Translations under genes and position numbers: made by a program
Notes under the pieces: generated by a model
Told to the model about the DNA's origin: nothing
The model's database searches: none
What the model saw: the letters and a program-made list of their open reading frames with translations, nothing else
Shown: positions 1 through 8,677 of the stretch, piece by piece
Layout: every line of letters begins with the position of its first letter
How positions within the stretch are numbered: position 1 is the first letter of the stretch
Assembly: GCF_001484605.1 (NCBI RefSeq)
Contig: NZ_CP013747.1
Coordinates: 3,906,001-3,970,000 of the forward strand
Direction of reading: 5' to 3'
Length of the DNA: 64,000 bases
Source of the DNA: Pseudarthrobacter sulfonivorans
GTDB taxonomy: Bacteria > Actinomycetota > Actinomycetes > Actinomycetales > Micrococcaceae

Positions 1-199
1 CGGCATTCTCCACGGCGCGCAGGTTTTCGGCCGCAACGCCCAGGGCGGGCGCGGGGAACCAGACGTCAAGGACGGTGGCTTCGGTTTTTTGCTCGCCCGT
101 GGCACTGGCGATGGTTGCCAACCCGAAACCGTAGGCGGAGCGGGCTTCTGAAGGTTCGTTCTGGTCTTTGGGCGCGGCGGAGGTAGCGGTCTCAGTCAT
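1..199 (-). CDS. dapD: DapD, tetrahydrodipicolinate N-succinyltransferase, N-terminal fragment
   Basis: The 66 visible codons start with ATG at 199 and run off the left edge. The fragment contains YGFGLATIASATGEQK and then TVLDVWFPAPALG, which matches the N-terminus of actinobacterial DapD, the enzyme that succinylates tetrahydrodipicolinate in the diaminopimelate/lysine pathway. The first ~20 residues are low-complexity, as is usual. It is divergent from dapE, the desuccinylase two steps later in the same branch, which supports the call. No Shine-Dalgarno sequence is visible; a TAGACT box ends 6 bases before the ATG. Catalytic parts of the enzyme lie outside the window. Confidence 0.85.
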   Translation of the reverse strand, partial: MTETATSAAPKDQNEPSEARSAYGFGLATIASATGEQKTEATVLDVWFPAPALGVAAENLRAVENA

Positions 200-205
200 G
201 GCCCC

Positions 206-211
206 AGTCTA
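206..211 (-). promoter_or_regulatory. Predicted -10 box of a leaderless dapD promoter
   Basis: TAGACT on the minus strand, 6 bases before the dapD ATG, with no ribosome-binding site between. Transcription would start at or next to the start codon. No good -35 box is visible. Confidence 0.5.
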
Positions 212-237
212 GCGAGGGGCAGGCGCCGGGTTCGAAC

Positions 238-243
238 TAGACT
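238..243 (+). promoter_or_regulatory. Predicted -10 box of a leaderless dapE promoter
   Basis: TAGACT followed by GGCAAC and then the GTG start of dapE at 250. This is the same hexamer and the same 6-base spacing as for the divergent dapD gene. No Shine-Dalgarno sequence is present. Confidence 0.5.
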
Positions 244-249
244 GGCAAC

Positions 250-1386
250 GTGACTGCCGAAACTGCCCCTGAACCGATTACCGTGCTTTTGGACCTACGC
301 CAGGATGTCTCCGTGCTGACCGCCGCCCTGATGGACATCAACAGTGTGTCAGGGAATGAGACAGAGCTGGCTGACGCCGTCGAAGTGGCGCTCCGGGCCA
401 TCCCCGAGCTCCAGGTGATCCGCGATGGTGACTCCATCATCGCCCGCACGGAACTGGGCAGGGCGGAACGCGTCATCCTCGCTGGACACCTGGACACAGT
501 GCCGTTGCCGGTTACTGAAGGCGCGCGCGGCACCGTCCCGTCCACCTGGGATTCGGGTGTCCCGGGGGAGGGCGTACTCTATGGGCGCGGAGCCACCGAC
601 ATGAAAGGCGGCGTCGCCGTCCAGCTCGCGCTGGCGGCCACAATGTTCGACAGCGGCGCGGCGCCCAAGCGGGACGTCACCTTTGTGTTCTACGACCACG
701 AGGAAGTGGAAGCGGTCAAGAGCGGCCTGGGCCGCCTGGTCCGCAACCACGGCAGCCTCCTGGGCGGCGATTTTGCCATTCTCCTGGAGCCGACCCATGG
801 CACCGTCGAGGGTGGCTGCAACGGCACCAGCCGTTTTGAGGCCACCACGGTGGGTGAGGCAGCACACTCTGCGCGTGCGTGGATGGGCAGCAACGCGATC
901 CATGCGGCGGCGCCCATCCTTGCCCGGCTGGCGGCATACGAACCGCAGACCGTCAACGTGGACGGCCTGGACTACCGCGAGAGCCTCAACGCGGTGAAGA
1001 TCAACGGCGGCACGGCAGGCAACGTGATTCCGGACCGGTGCGTGGTGGAGATCAACTACCGCTTCGCCCCGGACAAGACTCCGGACCAGGCGGAGGCGCA
1101 TGTGCGCGAACTGTTGGAGGGCTTCGCTGTGGTCCGCACGGACGCTGCCGCCGGTGCGCGCCCGGGACTGAACCACCCTGCCGCGGCGTCCTTCGTAGCC
1201 GCCGTGGGTGCCGAGCCGAAACCGAAATACGGCTGGACCGACGTCGCCCGCTTCAGCGAACTGGGGATCCCGGCAGTGAACTTCGGCCCCGGCGATCCGC
1301 TGCTGGCACACAAAGACGACGAGCACGTGGACGCCGACGCCATCCGTGAATGCCTGCGTGCTTTGCAAAGTTGGCTTTCGGCCTAG
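250..1386 (+). CDS. dapE: DapE, succinyl-diaminopimelate desuccinylase
   Basis: This 378-residue M20-family dinuclear zinc amidohydrolase hydrolyses N-succinyl-LL-diaminopimelate to LL-diaminopimelate and succinate in the cytosol, supplying peptidoglycan and lysine. Metal-site motifs are visible: GHLDTVP (H80, D82), GRGATDMKGG (bridging D117), YDHEEVE (general-base and ligand Glu at 151-152) and LEPT (E180). The length is typical of actinobacterial DapE. The GTG start at 250 is supported by a TAGACT box 6 bases upstream and the lack of any better start. The neighbouring divergent gene is dapD. A 44-base palindrome just after the stop ends the transcript. Confidence 0.93.
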   Translation: MTAETAPEPITVLLDLRQDVSVLTAALMDINSVSGNETELADAVEVALRAIPELQVIRDGDSIIARTELGRAERVILAGHLDTVPLPVTEGARGTVPSTWDSGVPGEGVLYGRGATDMKGGVAVQLALAATMFDSGAAPKRDVTFVFYDHEEVEAVKSGLGRLVRNHGSLLGGDFAILLEPTHGTVEGGCNGTSRFEATTVGEAAHSARAWMGSNAIHAAAPILARLAAYEPQTVNVDGLDYRESLNAVKINGGTAGNVIPDRCVVEINYRFAPDKTPDQAEAHVRELLEGFAVVRTDAAAGARPGLNHPAAASFVAAVGAEPKPKYGWTDVARFSELGIPAVNFGPGDPLLAHKDDEHVDADAIRECLRALQSWLSA

Positions 1387-1392
1387 TCCGCA

Positions 1393-1436
1393 ATGCAGAA
1401 GGGTCCGCAGCCTGCAGGCTGCGGACCCTTCTGCAT
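1393..1436. terminator. 44-base perfect palindrome, bidirectional terminator dapE/gluD
   Basis: The left arm starts ATGCAGAAGGGTCCGCAGCC and the right arm is its exact reverse complement, centred on TGCA at 1413-1416. It sits 7 bases after dapE and 16 bases after the convergent gluD stop. There is no strong T tract, so it may act as an intrinsic terminator of the actinobacterial type or as a 3'-end stabiliser. The core GGTCCGCAGCC recurs in the palindrome at 7767-7802. Confidence 0.75.
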
Positions 1437-1451
1437 GTGTTTTGGGTGTTG

Positions 1452-2309
1452 CTATTTGCGTCCCGTTACGTCCGGAAGCTCCGGTGCGACGACGGCGGTT
1501 GGCGCCGGCGCAACACCGCCTGCCGTCTTCTTGGAACCCCGGCGCTCGATCCAGATTGCGAGCCGGGACACGCAGATGTTGATCACAATGTAGATGGCGG
1601 CAGCCACAAAGAAAATGGGGAACAGGAACGCGTTACCCAGGAAGTCCGCCATGACCTGTACTGCGCGCAGAAGTTCGCCGTACGCCACGATGTAGCCCAG
1701 GGACGTGTCCTTCAGGAGCACCACGAGTTGGGCAACCAGCGACGGCATCATGCGGCGAACTGCCTGCGGCAGCTCGATGAGCATCCGGGACTGGAAACTG
1801 GTCAGGCCGATGGTCAGGCCCGCCTCCCGCTGTCCCTTCGGCAGTGATTGGATGCCGGCCCGGATGATCTCCGCGAAGATAGCGGTGTTGTAGAGGACGA
1901 GCCCGGCCACCACTGCGATGAAGGAACTCGTCCCGAATACCAGCAGAACGAAGAGCATCATCAGGACAACCGGCATGCCGCGCAGGAATTCCAGGACCAC
2001 GCGGGCCGGAATCCGGATCCAGGCGACCAGCGAGATACGCAGGAGGCAGAACATCAGGCCGAGGGGGAACGCGATGACCGCGGCGAGGGCGGCGGCGCTG
2101 AGCGTGGCGCCGAGGCCGTTGGCTAGCAGCGTCCAGACGTCGCCCCGGGTGAAGATCGCCCAGCGGCGACCTTCAAAAATGCCCTGCTGGGCGAGGGTCA
2201 TCACGATCCATGCCAGGAGGCCCAGGATCAGCACGGTTCCAACCACGGAACCGATCAGCGAGACCCGGCGCGCTTTGGGGCCGGGAACGTCGTAGAGGAC
2301 TGAAGTCAT
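1452..2309 (-). CDS. gluD: Glutamate-type amino-acid ABC transporter permease GluD
   Basis: This 285-residue inner-membrane permease of the HisM/GlnP type is the last gene of the gluABCD operon. It has an N-terminal membrane segment (SLIGSVVGTVLILGLLAWIV, about residues 18-37), several further segments, and the EAA-loop region with GQREAGLTIGLTSFQ, where the ATPase docks. The C-terminus is a basic, then Pro/Ala-rich cytoplasmic tail. Its ATG overlaps the gluC stop by 4 bases (ATGA), indicating translational coupling. With GluC it would form the heterodimeric channel. Gene order matches gluABCD of Corynebacterium, but the substrate (glutamate, glutamine or aspartate) is inferred from that order. 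Confidence 0.85.
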   Translation of the reverse strand: MTSVLYDVPGPKARRVSLIGSVVGTVLILGLLAWIVMTLAQQGIFEGRRWAIFTRGDVWTLLANGLGATLSAAALAAVIAFPLGLMFCLLRISLVAWIRIPARVVLEFLRGMPVVLMMLFVLLVFGTSSFIAVVAGLVLYNTAIFAEIIRAGIQSLPKGQREAGLTIGLTSFQSRMLIELPQAVRRMMPSLVAQLVVLLKDTSLGYIVAYGELLRAVQVMADFLGNAFLFPIFFVAAAIYIVINICVSRLAIWIERRGSKKTAGGVAPAPTAVVAPELPDVTGRK

Positions 2310-2956
2310 CGGGCAATCGCCACCTTTCGTTCCACCGTGCTGGCAAGGACGCCCAGCGGAATGGTGAGGAGCAGATAGAAGAACGCCACGCCCAGCAGAA
2401 CTGCCATGACCTGGTCACCGTTGGCGTTGGCCATTTGGCGTCCGTAGCCGAACAGTTCCAGGACAAAGAACGCGCCGGCGACGGAGGAGTTCTTGACGAG
2501 GGCAATCAGGATGTTGATCAGCGGCGGGATCACAGTCCGCAGCGCCTGCGGCAGGATAATGAGGTTCAGGACCTGGCCGAAATTCATGCCGATGCTGCGC
2601 GCAGCCTCAGCCTGGCCGAGCGGGACGCTGTTAACGCCTGAACGGACTGCTTCAGCAATGAAGGCCGCTGTGTAGGCGCTAAGCGCGATGATCGCTGCGA
2701 CCTCGAACTGCTGGAATGTCACGCCGAGGCGGGGCAGGACAACCACAGCAAAAAAGAAGGCGATGGTCAGGGGTGTGTTCCGGAGGATTTCCACGTAGAC
2801 GGTGCTGAAACCCCGCAGGGCTGCAACGGGGGAAACGCGGGCGGCTGCCAGGAGTGTTCCGAGGATGAGGGCGATGATCCCGGAGACGACGGACAGGAAA
2901 AGAGTGCGGAGAAGGCCTTCCCAATAAAGAGGGAGGTTTTCAATGATGACTTCCAT
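2306..2956 (-). CDS. gluC: Glutamate-type amino-acid ABC transporter permease GluC
   Basis: This 216-residue permease of the polar amino-acid uptake family has the usual short length and five or so hydrophobic segments. The EAA motif lies in PLGQAEAARSIGMNFGQVLN, followed by ILPQALRTVIPPLIN. The ATG at 2956 has an AAGGA ribosome-binding site 5 bases upstream. It follows gluB after a 93-base gap holding a strong hairpin, and overlaps gluD by 4 bases. It would pair with GluD as the membrane channel. Confidence 0.86.
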   Translation of the reverse strand: MEVIIENLPLYWEGLLRTLFLSVVSGIIALILGTLLAAARVSPVAALRGFSTVYVEILRNTPLTIAFFFAVVVLPRLGVTFQQFEVAAIIALSAYTAAFIAEAVRSGVNSVPLGQAEAARSIGMNFGQVLNLIILPQALRTVIPPLINILIALVKNSSVAGAFFVLELFGYGRQMANANGDQVMAVLLGVAFFYLLLTIPLGVLASTVERKVAIAR

Positions 2957-2996
2957 AGGATCCTTCGGCTCTAGGCATAGGGGTCAAAAGCAGGGT

Positions 2997-3041
2997 GGCG
3001 GCTTCCGGGGAACGCGTGTAACGAATTCCACGGAAGCCGCC
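2997..3041 (-). promoter_or_regulatory. Intercistronic hairpin between gluB and gluC
   Basis: GGCGGCTTCCG (2997-3007) and CGGAAGCCGCC (3031-3041) form an 11-bp perfect stem with a 23-base loop, starting 8 bases after the gluB stop. Such hairpins often stabilise or partly terminate the upstream message, so that binding protein is made in excess over permeases. The function here is inferred. Confidence 0.55.
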
Positions 3042-3049
3042 GTTGCTAC

Positions 3050-3937
3050 CTAGTAGCGGACGATGGCAGGAAGCTCAGGGGCGGTCTTGATGACCGAACC
3101 TGCAGTTGCTTCCCAGGCCTTCTTGTAGGACCCGTCCTTGCCAAACGCCTCGAGCTGGTCGTTGATCCAGTTGCGGAACTCGGTGTCGCCCTTCTTCAGG
3201 CCAATGCCGTACGGCTCCTTGGTGAAGGTTTCATCCGAGGCCAGCTTGAAGACCTCAGGCTCCTTGTCCACAAAGCCGGCCAGGATCACGTTGTCCGTGG
3301 TGATGGCTTCAACCTGCTTGTTGCGCAGCGGCTCAAGGCAGGCCGAGTAGGTCCCGGCAGGCGACAGTTCGGCTTGGTACTTCTCAACGATCGTGGCAGC
3401 AGGGGTGGAGCCGGTCACGGAGCAAACCTTCTTGCCCTTGACGTCTTCGGGCTTCTTGATGGTGTCGTTGTCCTTGAGGACCATCAGCGCCTGGCCTGCC
3501 TCGTAGTACGGGCCGGCAAAGTCCACAACCTGCTTGCGCTTGTCGTTGATGGTGTACGTGGCGATGACCAGGTCTACCCTGCCCTGTTCGATGAACGGTT
3601 CGCGGTTGGCAGAGACAGTCTCTGACCATTCGATCTTGTCCGCAGCGATGCCCAGCTTGGCAGCGATCAGCTTGCCCATCTCGACGTCGAAGCCCACCGG
3701 CTTGCCGTCCAGACCCACCTGTCCGAAGAGCGGCTGGTCGTACTTTGTGCCGATCTTGATGGTGCCTGCGGCGGACAGCTTGGCCATGGTGGTGCCGGCG
3801 GCAAACGTCGGCTTGTCGGCAACAGTGGGATCGCTGGTGGTGCCGGGGGTGGTGCCGCCGCATGCGCTCAGGGACAACGCCAGGGCAGCAGTAGCCGCCA
3901 CGAAGAACGACTTCCGGCGGGTCATAAATGCCTTCAT
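3050..3937 (-). CDS. gluB: Glutamate-binding lipoprotein GluB
   Basis: This 295-residue extracytoplasmic solute-binding protein of family 3 belongs to the operon importer. It has a lipoprotein signal peptide: RRK, a hydrophobic stretch and the lipobox LSAC with Cys26 as the lipidation site. The mature part shows family features such as IKIGTKYDQPLFG, GFDVEMGKLIAAKLG and RVDLVIATYTINDKRKQVVDF. The ATG at 3937 has AAAGGA 6 bases upstream. It is second in the operon, 72 bases after gluA, and is followed by a hairpin likely to raise its expression relative to the permeases. Ligand identity (glutamate or another polar amino acid) is inferred from gene order. Confidence 0.87.
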   Translation of the reverse strand: MKAFMTRRKSFFVAATAALALSLSACGGTTPGTTSDPTVADKPTFAAGTTMAKLSAAGTIKIGTKYDQPLFGQVGLDGKPVGFDVEMGKLIAAKLGIAADKIEWSETVSANREPFIEQGRVDLVIATYTINDKRKQVVDFAGPYYEAGQALMVLKDNDTIKKPEDVKGKKVCSVTGSTPAATIVEKYQAELSPAGTYSACLEPLRNKQVEAITTDNVILAGFVDKEPEVFKLASDETFTKEPYGIGLKKGDTEFRNWINDQLEAFGKDGSYKKAWEATAGSVIKTAPELPAIVRY

Positions 3938-4009
3938 GACATTCCTTTCATTGGTCGGCCGTGGGTCACGGCCTGGTGCGAACTGGAGGGTGTGTTCGTT
4001 GATGGAAAA

Positions 4010-4765
<756 letters not shown>

Positions 4766-4772
4766 AAAGAAG

Positions 4773-4778
4773 AATCTA
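4773..4778 (-). promoter_or_regulatory. Predicted -10 box of a leaderless gluA promoter
   Basis: TAGATT on the minus strand followed by CTTCTTT and the gluA ATG. No Shine-Dalgarno sequence is present, so the operon mRNA is predicted to begin at or within a base or two of the start codon. Confidence 0.5.
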
Positions 4779-4870
4779 GCGAACATTGGCTGGTTATGAG
4801 GTGAATCACGCCAAGTTCGCGCGGATCGTGATTCAAGAGATACCTGCCACAGGCAGGCTGGCCTTGGCAT

Positions 4871-4876
4871 TAGCCT
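4871..4876 (+). promoter_or_regulatory. Predicted -10 box of a leaderless promoter for the LOG gene
   Basis: TAGCCT followed by TGTGGG and the ATG at 4883. It is divergent from the gluA promoter. Confidence 0.45.
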
Positions 4877-4882
4877 TGTGGG

Positions 4883-5665
4883 ATGAGCATCAACGGAGAT
4901 CCGGCCAAAACTTCCCAGCCGCGCCGTAAGGGGCCCCTTGAACTCCGTCGCAAGCAGGCGGCTGTGGAAATGTCCGACCAGCATTTGCTTGATACCAAAG
5001 GCGCAGGACAGTTCGTCCATTCAGACCCCTGGCGTGTCCTCCGGATCCAGAGCGAGTTCGTCGAGGGGTTCGGCGCGCTTGCCGATCTGGGGCCCGCCGT
5101 CAGTGTCTTCGGCTCGGCGCGCACCAAGCCCGGCAGCCCGTACTACGAAATGGGCATGGAAGTAGGCCGGAAGCTGGCAGCCGCGGGCGTGGCCGTCATT
5201 ACCGGCGGCGGTCCGGGCTCCATGGAGGCCGCCAACCGCGGCACCGTGGAAGGCAACGGCGTCTCCGTCGGCCTGGGCATTGAATTGCCCTTCGAGCAGG
5301 GCCTGAACCAGTGGGTGGACCTCGGCATTAACTTCCGCTACTTCTTCGCCCGGAAGACCATGTTCGTCAAGTATGCCCAGGGCTTCATCGTTCTTCCCGG
5401 CGGGTTGGGAACGCTGGATGAACTCTTTGAAGCCATGGTCCTGGTCCAGACCCGGAAAGTGACCTCCTTCCCGATCGTGCTCCTCGGCGTCGACTTCTGG
5501 GGGCCGATGATCGAATGGATCAAGGGCACCCTCGTGGCCGAGGGAATGGTCTCCGCAAAGGACCTGGACCTCATCCAGGTGGTGGACGATCCCGCCGAAG
5601 CGGTGCAACTGGTACTGCACTGGACGCCCCCGGTTTCCACCAACGGCGAGCAACGGCCCGAATAG
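4883..5665 (+). CDS. LOG-family protein (TIGR00730), probable nucleotide phosphoribohydrolase
   Basis: This 260-residue Rossmann-fold protein of the LOG (lonely guy, formerly lysine-decarboxylase-like) family has [29 protein letters not shown] and the diagnostic [12 protein letters not shown], whose Glu and Arg residues bind the phosphoribose in characterised members. These enzymes release free base from nucleoside 5'-monophosphates; cytokinin riboside monophosphate is the classical substrate. The actinobacterial paralogue near dapE is common, but its in vivo substrate is not known. The N-terminal ~60 residues carry a basic [12 protein letters not shown] stretch. It is followed 32 bases later by the DivIVA-like gene. 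Confidence 0.85.
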   Translation: MSINGDPAKTSQPRRKGPLELRRKQAAVEMSDQHLLDTKGAGQFVHSDPWRVLRIQSEFVEGFGALADLGPAVSVFGSARTKPGSPYYEMGMEVGRKLAAAGVAVITGGGPGSMEAANRGTVEGNGVSVGLGIELPFEQGLNQWVDLGINFRYFFARKTMFVKYAQGFIVLPGGLGTLDELFEAMVLVQTRKVTSFPIVLLGVDFWGPMIEWIKGTLVAEGMVSAKDLDLIQVVDDPAEAVQLVLHWTPPVSTNGEQRPE

Positions 5666-5697
5666 GCCGCCAGCCCATATCTGGCACGATGGGTGCT

Positions 5698-6087
5698 GTG
5701 AGTTTTTTCCTGGTCTACCTCGCCATCGTGCTGATCGCCGCCACCCTGTGGGCAGGCGCCGGTGGCCGCCGCGGCATTCTGCGCAGCCTCCGCCGGGGCA
5801 GTGAACCGGCCACAGGCTCCGAGGTCCCGGAGAATCCGATTCTCTACCAGGGGTTCGGGCAGCCGCCCGCCAACCTTCCGCCGGTGCTGCTGCCCGCGGA
5901 CGCTGCACCTGCCGACGTCGACCGGGTCCGCTTCTCCCTCGGCCTGCGTGGGTACCGGATGGACCAGGTGGACCAGGTCCTCGACGAACTGCGGGACCAG
6001 ATCGCGGCCAAAGACGAAGAAATGGGCAGGCTCCGGGCACGGCTGCTGGAATCGGAACGGGCGGCGCACCCGGAGGCCGGCGCTTGA
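5698..6087 (+). CDS. DivIVA-domain membrane-anchored protein
   Basis: This small protein (129 residues from GTG 5698, 132 from ATG 5689 in the same frame) has one N-terminal membrane segment (SFFLVYLAIVLIAATLWAG), a Pro-rich linker and a DivIVA-domain stretch, VRFSLGLRGYRMDQVDQVLD, followed by a short coiled coil rich in Glu, Arg and Leu. DivIVA/Wag31-type proteins mark curved membrane and organise polar growth; this short form is a common actinobacterial relative of unknown partner. GTG 5698 is preferred because it gives the compact hydrophobic N-terminus. It overlaps the next gene by 4 bases, so the two are probably co-translated. Confidence 0.75.
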   Translation: MSFFLVYLAIVLIAATLWAGAGGRRGILRSLRRGSEPATGSEVPENPILYQGFGQPPANLPPVLLPADAAPADVDRVRFSLGLRGYRMDQVDQVLDELRDQIAAKDEEMGRLRARLLESERAAHPEAGA

Positions 6088-7331
6088 GCACTGACACGGG
6101 GGACCGGACGGGCCCGACGGCGTTGATCACCGCATTCGGCGCCCGCGCCATGTGGGCAGTCCAACGCTGGCCCTGGTGGCTGCAGGTTGCCGCCCTCTAC
6201 GCCACTGCCCGGCTGGTCAGCGCCTGCATCTTTATGGCAGCAGCCCTGCACCAAGGACCCAACCCGTGGTTTCCGGCCGGCCCTGACTACTGGAACTTTA
6301 TTAATATCTGGGATGCGCGATGGTACGGCCGGATCATCACCGACGGTTATCCCTCACCGCTTCCAACGGATGCCGCCGGCAACGTGCAGGAAAATGCGTG
6401 GGCCTTCTATCCGCTCTTCCCGGCCCTGGGCCGTGCGCTCGCAGGCCTGACCGGAATCAGCCCTGCCGTGGCGCTGACGGTCGTCGCCATGCTGGCGGGG
6501 TTGGGTGCGGCGCTGGTTTTGTACTGCCTGTTCAGGCACAAGGCTTCGCACACCGCGGCGCTTTGGGGCGTGGCATTCTTCGCGACCTTTCCGGTGTCCG
6601 CCATTCTCCAGGTCCCGTACGCGGAGCCCCTTACCGTTTTCCTGCTGGCCACCGCCCTGCTGCTCGTCATCAGGCGTCATTATTTCGTTGCCATGCCGGT
6701 GGTCCTGCTGCTGTGCCTTTCCCGACCCGTGGGCGTTCCCTTTGCCGCCATGGTGGGGCTTCTCTTCCTCTGGCGACTGGTCGAACGGGGGCGCGAGGAG
6801 CGGCCGGGCACCCACAGCCTCGGGGAGCTGGCGTCCCTGGCGGGCCTAACCGTGGTGTGCGGTGCCTCGGCACTGCTGTGGCCGGCAGCGGCCTGGGCCG
6901 CCACCGGAGATATTGAGGCGTATACCAAAACCGAAACAGTGTGGCGCGGCCATGACCTGGTGCCCTTCAAGCCCTGGTTCGACGCCGGCGTCGACCTCTT
7001 TGGCCCCGTCCTGGGGATCGTGGCGCCATTCGTCTTTGCGGGCCTCTTTGCGCTCCTGCTGTTCTCCCCGCCGGTGGTCCGGCTTGGTGTGGAACTGCGC
7101 TTGTGGTGCGCCTGCTACATGGGCTACCTCCTGGTGTTCCTCCACCCCCAGACCAGTACTTTCCGGATGCTGCTCCCGCTGTTCCCGTTGGCGCTGGCTG
7201 CCGCGCTCTTGTCCCGGTCGAAGGCATACCGCGGCACGGTCCTGACAATGTTTGTCCTGCTCCAGATCGTGTGGATCGTCTGGCTGTGGGCATGGGCGCA
7301 GCTTCCGGGCGGCGGCGATTATCCGCCGTGA
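6084..7331 (+). CDS. Polytopic membrane protein, PIG-V/GT-C-like mannosyltransferase
   Basis: This 415-residue integral membrane protein has about ten hydrophobic segments. The first loop carries FINIWDARWYGRIITDGYP, an acidic D-x-R-W-Y signature found in GT-C glycosyltransferases of the PIG-V/mannosyltransferase family, which use polyprenyl-phosphate sugars on the outer face of the membrane. Later features include YAEPLTVFLLATALLL and LSRPVGVPFAA. TTG at 6084 overlaps the DivIVA-like stop and gives MSTDTGD; no other start fits as well. Substrate and acceptor are unknown; a role in envelope glycan or protein mannosylation is inferred from the family. Confidence 0.68.
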   Translation: MSTDTGDRTGPTALITAFGARAMWAVQRWPWWLQVAALYATARLVSACIFMAAALHQGPNPWFPAGPDYWNFINIWDARWYGRIITDGYPSPLPTDAAGNVQENAWAFYPLFPALGRALAGLTGISPAVALTVVAMLAGLGAALVLYCLFRHKASHTAALWGVAFFATFPVSAILQVPYAEPLTVFLLATALLLVIRRHYFVAMPVVLLLCLSRPVGVPFAAMVGLLFLWRLVERGREERPGTHSLGELASLAGLTVVCGASALLWPAAAWAATGDIEAYTKTETVWRGHDLVPFKPWFDAGVDLFGPVLGIVAPFVFAGLFALLLFSPPVVRLGVELRLWCACYMGYLLVFLHPQTSTFRMLLPLFPLALAAALLSRSKAYRGTVLTMFVLLQIVWIVWLWAWAQLPGGGDYPP

Positions 7332-7391
7332 TCGCGGGCGGTGCCTGGCCGGCGGATTGGGGAATCCGACGCGGCCGTAAATGTCCATCGA

Positions 7392-7421
7392 TTAGCTACG
7401 TGCGGGTCATTACGGGATAAT
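7392..7421 (+). promoter_or_regulatory. Candidate promoter of the DUF3117 gene
   Basis: TTAGCT (7392-7397), an 18-base spacer, then GATAAT (7416-7421), a 5-of-6 match to the -10 consensus. It would give a 5' leader of about 140 bases before the ATG at 7567. Confidence 0.45.
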
Positions 7422-7463
7422 AGTAAGTAAGCAGGGACAAAAAGCATTCAGAAATGTTCAGCC

Positions 7464-7539
7464 ATGGCGGCATCAGTACGGGCCGCCATAGCGGCTTGAT
7501 TTGACCATGCGGACACAGCCCATCCGGGCTGATATGTCC
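7464..7539 (+). promoter_or_regulatory. Structured 5' leader of the DUF3117 gene (two hairpins)
   Basis: The first hairpin is ATGGCGGC (7464-7471) with GCCGCCAT (7482-7489). The second is GGACA (7511-7515) plus AGCCC (7517-7521), pairing with GGGCT (7526-7530) and TGTCC (7535-7539). Both lie between the likely promoter and the ribosome-binding site. This is unusual beside the many short-leader genes here, and suggests a regulatory RNA or stability element. No known riboswitch class is recognised. Confidence 0.4.
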
Positions 7540-7566
7540 TGGGACTAAATGGAGGGGAAATTCCTC

Positions 7567-7734
7567 ATGGCGGCTATGAAACCACGCACCGGCGACGGCC
7601 CTATGGAAGTCACCAAAGAGGGCCGTAGCCTGATCATGCGCGTACCGCTCGAAGGCGGCGGACGGCTTGTGGTGGAACTGAACGCTGCGGAGGCGGCCAA
7701 CCTTAAGGAATGCCTCGTCGGCGTGACTGAATAA
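7567..7734 (+). CDS. DUF3117 small conserved protein
   Basis: This 55-residue protein reads MAAMKPRTGDGPMEVTKEGR and then RVPLEGGGRLVVEL, the near-invariant core of DUF3117, a tiny actinobacterial protein found in M. tuberculosis next to glycogen genes. Function is unknown. ATG 7567 is chosen over the upstream in-frame ATG because it gives the conserved family N-terminus, with GGAGG about 12 bases upstream. It stands alone, with a long structured leader and a terminator palindrome immediately after the stop. Confidence 0.85.
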   Translation: MAAMKPRTGDGPMEVTKEGRSLIMRVPLEGGGRLVVELNAAEAANLKECLVGVTE

Positions 7735-7766
7735 TCCTGTTCGGCGTTGCCGAATAATCCCGCAGG

Positions 7767-7802
7767 GCCAAGGTCCGCAGCCAACCGGCTGCGGACCTTG
7801 GC
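7767..7802. terminator. Bidirectional terminator palindrome DUF3117/O-methyltransferase
   Basis: GCCAAGGTCCGCAGCC (7767-7782), loop AACC, GGCTGCGGACCTTGGC (7787-7802), then TTATTTG. It is a perfect 16-bp stem between convergent genes. The core GGTCCGCAGCC is identical to that of the palindrome at 1393-1436. Confidence 0.8.
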
Positions 7803-7817
7803 TTATTTGCTGTGGAT

Positions 7818-8450
7818 CTACTTCTTAACCGCGACCAGCAGGCCGTCGCCAGTGGGAAGCATCGCGGACGCCAGGCGGTCGTCGTCGCGGATTGCCTTGC
7901 CCACCTGGCGGAGCACCACCGTGTTGGACTCCCGGACAGCCGGGTTGGCCACTCGGTCCTTGTCCAGTGCGTCATTAATGATGAGCAGCCCGCCGGCCTT
8001 CAGGAGCCGGACGGCCTGGTCCACGTAGCCGGGCAGGCCGGGCTTGTCGGCATCAACAAACACCAGGTCATAAGCGGAGTCGGTCAGGCGCGGGAGGACA
8101 TCACCGGCGCGGCCGGAAATGGTACGGGTGCGGTTGGCCGGACTGCCGGCCTCCGAAAAAGCTTCACGTGCCGCCTTCAGATGTTCGACGTCCACGTCGA
8201 TGGTGGTCAGCACGGCCTGCGGTCCGAGCCCCCGCAGGATGCATACCCCCGAGACACCCGCGCCTGTGCCGATTTCGACGGCGGTCTGGGCCTTCGAGCC
8301 CGCAGCCAGCACCGTCAGGACCGCACCAACACCTGCGCCGATGGGCGTCACGCCCAGTTCGAAAGAGCGCTCCCTGGCACGAAGCATAACCTCATCCTCT
8401 GCGGGCAGATCTTCTGCATAGGACCAGCTCGTGGATTTGTCGGCGCTCAT
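7818..8450 (-). CDS. SAM-dependent O-methyltransferase (Rv1220c-like)
   Basis: This 210-residue class I methyltransferase of the catechol/caffeoyl-CoA O-methyltransferase family (methyltransferase_3) binds SAM through AVEIGTGAGVSGVCIL. VFVDADKPGLPGYVD supplies the metal-binding Asp, and LIINDALDKDRVANP matches the second metal-site loop. Family members methylate catechol-type hydroxyls with a divalent metal; this one has no assigned substrate. It lies divergent from sigE exactly as Rv1220c does in M. tuberculosis, which suggests a link to the SigE stress locus. No Shine-Dalgarno sequence is visible before the ATG at 8450. Confidence 0.82.
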   Translation of the reverse strand: MSADKSTSWSYAEDLPAEDEVMLRARERSFELGVTPIGAGVGAVLTVLAAGSKAQTAVEIGTGAGVSGVCILRGLGPQAVLTTIDVDVEHLKAAREAFSEAGSPANRTRTISGRAGDVLPRLTDSAYDLVFVDADKPGLPGYVDQAVRLLKAGGLLIINDALDKDRVANPAVRESNTVVLRQVGKAIRDDDRLASAMLPTGDGLLVAVKK

Positions 8451-8677
8451 GTGATTCGCTTTCTGGGCGGCAGGGGAGTGTTTAGTACAGCCTACTGTGT
8501 GAGGGGGTGCCAGCCGCGGAAGGGAATCGTTGTGCCTCTGGCTGAAGAACCGCCCCGGTCAGGAAATTCCCAGCCAACTTTGAAATGATGGATATCCGGT
8601 CATCCGTGAGGTGATCGGCGCCGAACAAGAGATGTCCACAGTATCCGGGCGATAGCAATCCACGATGGGAGTGGACG

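Noticed and set aside
4766..5020. 85-residue N-terminal extension of GluA
   Set aside because: It overlaps the divergent LOG gene and lacks similarity to ABC ATPases; ATG 4765 gives the family length.
8451..8677. Possible SigE-type autoregulatory promoter (GGGAAT...) upstream of sigE
   Set aside because: The -35-like hexamer deviates from GGAAC and no GTT-type -10 lies at proper spacing; too weak to annotate.
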